Assembly: GCA_029817715.1 (NCBI GenBank)
Contig: JARUPY010000606.1
Span: 6,634,001 to 6,698,000, forward strand
Length of the DNA: 64,000 nucleotides
From: Melastoma dodecandrum
Lineage: Eukaryota; Streptophyta; Magnoliopsida; Myrtales; Melastomataceae
Reading direction: 5' to 3'
Within the stretch, counting starts at the first letter, position 1, and each line of letters starts with the position of its first letter. The position numbers and the translations under genes were made by a program. The notes beneath the pieces were generated by a model, which saw only the letters and a list, made by a program, of their open reading frames with translations, did no database searches and was not told the origin of the DNA. Positions 58,439 to 64,000 of the stretch are shown piece after piece.

Positions 58439-59640
58439 ATGCCAAACTTCATCAAAATGGAGACTCTGATCTCAGGGAGATGCGATCTGCACTTGGTGCC
58501 CGATTCATATGTCCTATCCGCAAACACAAGACCTGGGAAAGATGAGGTTCCGTTCTTTGAGAGCATTCCTGTCATTGACTTGGGTGTAAACTCGATCCAT
58601 GATCGGCCAGGGGTGGTCTCCCAGATCTTGGAAGCTGCTCGAGAATTCGGGTTATTCCAGGTAAGATGCCGTTCCCCAGTTTTGATTGGAGCTTCTGGCG
58701 TCGAGTAGGGATCTGATCGAAATCGATTTTTGCGTAACAGTTGACGAACCATGGCATATCAGCGGAACAGATGGAAGACACCTTACGAGTAGCAGAGGAG
58801 TTCTTTCACCTGCCAATGGAAGAAAAGGGGAAATATTTCTCGGAAGACCCAAAGCAGAGTTGCAGGCTGTACACCAGCATCGAGTATCGGAAGGAGAAGG
58901 TCCACTTCTGGAGGGATGCCCTGAGGCACCCGTGTTATCCCCTCGAAGATCACCGGCACTCTTGGCCGGAGAAACCAGATTGGTACAGGTAAGTCCGCCA
59001 GATGGTTTAGGGTAGGTCTACTCCATACAACATGATGTGGACTCGGTTGCTTGGTCATCAATGCAGAGAAGTCATAGGCAGGTTCTCGACCGAGGTGAGG
59101 AAGCTGAGCCTGCTGCTACTCGGCCTAATCGGCGAAGGTCTAGGGCTCGAGCATGGATTCTTCAACGAGGGACTGACGCAGGTCCAGCTACTTGCCCTGA
59201 ACCACTACCCCCCCTGCCCGGATCCGAGCCTAACACTGGGGTTACCTCCACATGGGGATGTCAATCTCATAACAGTGCTGCTTCAGGGCAAAGTTCCAGG
59301 ACTTCAATTTCTGAGGGAGGGAAGGTGGCTGGCCGTTCGACCGTGTCCGGGGGCCCTGTTGGTCAACATAGGTCACGCGCTAGAGGTCATCAGCAATGGC
59401 AACGTACGAACCGTCGAGCACAGAGTCGTAACAGATGGACAGCATGAGCGAACAACAGTGGGCAGTTTCATCCATCCTGCCTATGACAGCCAGATTGAAC
59501 CTGCTAGAAAGCTGGTAAACGACCGCGGTGGCCGTCCGCTGTACAAGTCCGTCACGTACAAGGACTTCGTATCGACCTACATCGTCGATACCTATGAAAT
59601 CAAGCCTTTCCCAGAGCGTTACGCGCTGAAACGAGACTAA
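58439..59640 (+). CDS. 2-oxoglutarate/Fe(II) dioxygenase, hyoscyamine-6-dioxygenase-like
   Basis: A soluble DOXC-class oxygenase; substrate unknown. Three exons, 58439-58660, 58741-58988 and 59067-59640, join in frame to 347 residues. N-terminal domain: IPVIDLGVNS, FGLFQLTNHGIS, EEFFHLPMEEK. The middle FWRDALRHPCYPLEDHRHSW and EKPDWYREVI align with H6H-type enzymes. Catalytic domain: NHYPPCPDPSLTLGLPPHGD supplies the His-x-Asp ligands, and VEHRVV the second His. The 2OG-anchoring Arg-x-Ser is Arg-Thr-Thr here (ERTTVGSF). The C-terminus is DTYEIKPFPERYALKRD. ATG 58439 is taken as start; 58457 (METLISG) is an alternative. An upstream frame extends with a TTG codon and is not preferred. Confidence 0.92.
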
Positions 59641-61075
59641 GCGCTAAAGCCAGATATCGGCCTAATAACGCAATCCGTTTGGGTCACCTCTGAAATTTTC
59701 ACTATTTCCGTGGGCTGTCTGAAATTTTCTTGGTTGTCGGTCCAAATTAATACTGAAGTCACGCCTGACGTCAGCTCTCCCCAAAACGAAACTCCAAAAG
59801 TCTTGAATACATTACAACATAAAATATGGGCAAATTTCTTTTGTGGTTTTAAATTTAAATTCTTTCTTTTATAGTTTAAAATTGATATTCAACGTTGCCG
59901 AATCTATGATTTTTCATTAACTAAATGTGTAATTATGCCTTAAAATATCGAATTTATGAATTTTCTTTTGCGGCCTGAATTTTTAAATATTTCTTTTGTA
60001 GCCTTAAATAAATATTTTTAATCATTTATGACATTATTCTAATGACATTACCCGAATCTACAATTTGTTGAAAGTCGTATGACATATTCTAATATTACTT
60101 TTTTATAAATGAGTCATGGCTTGCTCTGTGAAAATTACCTTAAAATAGGGTTGAAGGAGAAAACTCTAATTCGATCTTAATTTGAGGGCATGAAAATGAG
60201 TGTGTGATCGGCAATTTCAACTTTCATTTTTTCTGACAGCTCTATAATCACACATTATTAATTGTCATGCTCAAGCCCTTTGTTATTCATCCTTCAAGGT
60301 TGTTAGTCAACGAGTAGGAAAGTTTTTTATTGGAAATATTTGTTTTCGAAGAGTTTTACGGTCATCGAAGTCAGGGAGGTATGATATTGAAGATGTTTAC
60401 TTGTAAGGCTTAAATATGTGTTAGTTATATGGGATGTTTGGATGATAAATAATATTGAAGTTACCTTAAAATAAGGCTAAGGATTCAAAATATTGATTTA
60501 TGGCTATAAAAAATATTTTAAAGCTTAAGCCACAAAAGAAATTGATGAAAAGTTTGGGTCATAAATCGATATTTTGCTCACAATTACGCATTTGGGTAAG
60601 CATTTGGGTAACGACAAATCGTAGATTCGGGAAACAATCCTTTCTCGGGAGAATTATTGCATATTCCCACTTCGGGACAGATGGGATTGATAAGAAGTAA
60701 ACATTGGAGCGAAAATTACTATCATTTTAGCTTCCCTTTTGACGGTGGCCTGACTAAAGCTAAGCCAAGAAATCATTGTGTATATGTGAGTGTATTAATT
60801 AGTGTCAGAGGTTTTCGTGTTGGGTCAAATGAACTTCCAAGATCAGTCCAATGAGCACAAGTTCTTACAAGTCATTAGGATTGATCATGGTAGAGGACTC
60901 CTTTCTTGAAATGTGTTAGAATTAAACAAGTTCTTACATCCGATTGCTGTTCTTACATCCCCATCAGAGAGTACCAAAAGACATTGGCCCCACTCCACAT
61001 GCGACTAGCTTAAAGTTTGTAAGTCTGAGATCATCGCGGGAATCAGTAAGCGTTAGCCCAACACTGCTGTTGGCA
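59641..61075. other. AT-rich spacer containing a diffuse repeat family
   Basis: No coding signal. The left edge is the 3' flank of the dioxygenase; the right edge is the 3' UTR of the IND1-like gene. The repeat copies between them are listed separately. Confidence 0.4.
59826..60640. repeat. Direct and inverted copies of a short repeat module
   Basis: A module containing TTTCTTTTGTGG, an AATAT-rich middle and CCCGAATCTACGATTTG occurs at about 59832-59915 and, diverged, at 59960-60066. It occurs inverted at about 60500-60630 (CGTAGATTCGGG … CCACAAAAGAAA). The outer copies could be the ends of a degraded non-autonomous DNA element. Confidence 0.4.
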
Positions 61076-62600
61076 TTACAGATTCAGTTCAATATGGAGT
61101 GATGGCTCTGCTGCCACTTTCTTCAACTTCTCGACTATTCTACTGGCGAGAACCCCATAGGCTTGAGAAACAGCCGAGTCAGGAGCTGATACTACAACAG
61201 GTATACCTTCATCAGACCCCTCCCTTATTCCCACTTCTAATGGTATCTGAGACATATAATCCCATCAGAACATGCAGTGAAAAGGATGGAGGGGGGAAAT
61301 TCTCACAGGATGCAGGACAATTCAAGAAACTACAAAGAAACCAAAGCTTCAAATACCTCGCCAACAAACTCTAAACCCATTTCATCCGCTGTTTTCTTAG
61401 CTCCACCTCTCCCGAATATGTATGAAGGTTCCTGGCAATGTGGGCATTTGAAGTAGCTCATGTTCTCCACGATTCCAAGTATCTGCAAAAACAGGGAACA
61501 ACATTCTCATTGCCTTTCCATTATGTATGAAATGTTAATAAGCGGTTCGTGTATAACTAAGAGAAAGCCATACTGGAACAGCAACTTTGGAGAACATCCT
61601 TGCTCCCCGACGTGCATCCAGCAAAGCGACGTCTTGAGGAGTTGAAACAATTAAAGCACCTTACAGAATTAAAAAACCGCGAAATCAGTTATGGAGGAAA
61701 TAATGGAGAACGATCATGGAGAGTGGCAGGTCCGATCCTCTACCTGATAACTGCAGCCTTTGCGTCATACTTATCTGAGTATCACCTGTGCCAGGGGGCA
61801 TATCAATCACGAGAAGGTCGAGGTTTCCCCAATCTACTCCTCTCGTCAACTTCTCAAGAGCGCTCATCACCTGTATGTAATTGACATAAGATCGCAGAAA
61901 CCTCGTGAACTTCACCAACTACTGCCAGCCCTATACAGGGTCAATGTTGAAGGAAAGGGCCAGATCACGAAAACCAAAGAATAAACAGTGAACGAATGGA
62001 TCACTGGTGGCGTACCATCGGACCTCTCCATACAATCGGCGCATCCTTCTCCACGAGAAAACCCATCGACATGCACTTGACTCCATACTTCTCAATGGGA
62101 ACCATCTTATTGTCTGCATAAATAGTCATTGAGAGAATTCAAGACCACGCACCTAGTCGACGCACTCATTGTCGGCCACCTGCGTACCTCCGGTGACCTC
62201 GGGCTTGTGATCGATCTTCATCATGGTGGGGATTGACGGCCCGTAGATATCGGCATCGAGCAAGCCGACCTTCAGTCGACATTTGTTGGCGCTCGCAACA
62301 GCCAAATTTACTGCACAACACAATTTAAAAGCTGATTAAACCTCCGAAGAAACGAACAACCCCAAAATCGAAGACGGAGGACTCAATGATAAAAGAAAAA
62401 AAAATCTCACCGGCCGTCGTGGACTTGCCGACGCCGCCCTTTCCCGAGGCGACCGCGACGATGTCCCCAACCCCATGGAGCCTCAAACCCTGTTTCCCAC
62501 CGCCACCGCCTCCTCCTCCACAACCCGTCGAGAACCACCTCGCGCCTGCTTCCCAAGAGGAGCGTGCGGAGGCTAATAATCTTGACGGCCGCAATCTCAT
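61076..62600 (-). CDS. Mitochondrial Fe-S P-loop NTPase, IND1/NUBPL-type
   Basis: Mrp/NBP35-family ATPase; plant INDH/IND1 delivers Fe-S clusters for respiratory complex I in mitochondria. Seven exons join in frame to 306 residues: 62600-62411, 62310-62188, 62113-62016, 61870-61744, 61659-61574, 61482-61357 and 61246-61076. The Arg/Ser-rich N-terminus ([16 protein letters not shown]) fits a mitochondrial presequence. The deviant Walker A is [49 protein letters not shown] and [14 protein letters not shown] follow. The cluster-binding CxxC lies in [18 protein letters not shown]. All key residues are present. Start at 62600 rather than the upstream frame from 62687, which lacks family resemblance. 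Poly-Gly (GCGGGGGGGG) after the presequence is a local oddity. Confidence 0.93.
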
Positions 62601-63130
62601 GAAGGAAGATGCCTTGTTCTTTCTAGGATTGAACTGAACTAAATCCGTTTCTGTTCGGACGTTGTCCGGATACCACAAACTTATCACATTATTAATTAGA
62701 ACTAGTAATAATAAAGATTTACTTTGAAATTTTCAAATGGATTTCAATTAACTCTTTAGAATTATTTATATTTATCGGGCACAAATTCTCAAGGCAAATA
62801 AATTGCAGGTTAATTTTGTATATGATTTTAGGTTTTTAATTTATTTATTTTTCAAATAGAATTGGCATGTATGTCATAGCTTACCTAAAAAGACTTTTGA
62901 AATATCTTTTTTTCTAAGTAAAAGAACATGAAATCGAAAAATTCTCAAATATGTGAATTTAGTGTATGGTTTTGCTCTGACATAATTCATAATATAAATT
63001 TTGCTTTAAATTTTAAAATAGATTTCGGTTAATAATTTAAAATAATAGAAAGTATCATTTAGTTTAAGCCAATTACATGTTAGCCAGTTTCCGAATGCAA
63101 TTTGTTTGCGGACATAATTAATTCGAAATC

Positions 63131-63165
<35 letters not shown>

Positions 63166-63784
63166 GTAAGTTGATAGAAAGTACTGATTATCCTTAGAAT
63201 TTACTAAAAGAAATATAAGGCTAATATTATCTAAGGATTTTATTATTGATGTTAGTTTTGTATTAAAAATATTTTAAAATTGTAATAATGTCTATTTTTG
63301 AGGTTAATTGGAAAATATTTTCTTATGAATTTTGTTTTGAATGAATAATAATCGGACTTCAATTTTACATTCAATCTAAATTGATTTAAAAGATATGTTT
63401 ATTTTATAAACAAAATAATATAATTTAGACAAGTTATGGGAAAAGGTTAAAGGGTAAGGGCCGAGCTTGAAAATATCACTTGTAATCCAAGTCAAGACCG
63501 GGCGGGCATGACGACATAGTTCAGTTTAACATGTGATGGAACTCGAAATATAATAAATTCAAAACATTCACTTAAGCAATATCTGACAATGTAAGAGAAA
63601 GTTGGGGACTATACCATATACGAAAATATCTTTTTCGAAATCAGAATTAAAATTCAAATTCCAAAAACCAATTTTCAATCTAAGTTGATTTTATTTTTTT
63701 TATCTAAATTGATTTTGAAAACGCATGTTAACACAAAATTTTATAATTAAAATGATATACTCTAGCTTAGATGTCTCTGAACTA
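62601..63784. other. AT-rich spacer, upstream region of the IND1-like gene
   Basis: Nothing coding seen. The first few hundred bases are the probable promoter of the minus-strand IND1-like gene. Confidence 0.4.
63134..63162. repeat. TA dinucleotide microsatellite
   Basis: Uninterrupted AT/TA run of about 29 bases in the AT-rich spacer. Confidence 0.9.

Positions 63785-64000
<216 letters not shown>

Noticed and set aside
22819..59640. A biosynthetic gene cluster built on the two dioxygenases and the UGT
   Set aside because: The dioxygenases belong to different subgroups, lie 34 kb apart with unrelated housekeeping genes between, and share no co-located partner enzymes.

Overview
The window is nuclear DNA from a flowering plant, most likely a woody core eudicot. 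Genes have many short GT-AG introns and AT-rich spacers. The families are plant-specific (UGT73-type glycosyltransferase, PLATZ factor, RABC GTPase, plastid threonine deaminase), and plant Ty3/Gypsy and Copia-type retroelements lie between them. The species cannot be fixed from the sequence alone. I saw no CRISPR, operon or organellar feature.

Layout. 1-6760: 3' end of an alpha carbonic anhydrase (+), an ankyrin-repeat remnant (+), a complete RABC GTPase (-), and a non-autonomous element with long inverted ends carrying a captured G-type lectin receptor-kinase fragment. 7569-10650: an intact UGT73-like glycosyltransferase facing a decayed inverted copy, plus a third C-terminal scrap. 10896-17739: a large PHD-finger/GNAT protein gene (-) of the IDM1-like class. 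19380-20660: a broken coiled-coil gene (-). 22448-22713: a miniature LTR element (TRIM). 22819-24187: a DMR6/DLO-like 2-oxoglutarate dioxygenase (-).

26232-32833: an NCS1 nucleobase transporter pseudogene (-) split by a 5.67 kb Ty3/Gypsy element with 506 bp LTRs and an ACCGC target duplication. 33940-35064: PLATZ (-). 37521-41228: a ten-exon pepsin-like aspartic protease (+). 42529-46244: an intron-containing poly(A)-binding protein pseudogene (+). 46874-49794: plastid threonine deaminase (+). 50234-57452: a second Gypsy chromovirus-type element (+). Its 5' LTR contains an internal inversion, and its reverse transcriptase is interrupted by a 1.66 kb solo LTR flanked by TCACC.

57530-58160: GDSL lipase remnant. 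58439-59640: hyoscyamine-6-dioxygenase-like 2OG enzyme (+). 61076-62600: mitochondrial IND1/NUBPL-type Fe-S P-loop protein (-). The right edge holds a frameshifted SRPK kinase C-terminus (-).

The intact genes are unrelated housekeeping or specialised-metabolism genes; no pathway cluster is evident. What stands out is the mobile-element layering: gene capture, insertion into a coding exon, nesting, LTR inversion and a TRIM. Many duplicated genes beside the intact ones have decayed. Exon boundaries were read by eye from splice signals and frame continuity; no database search was possible.
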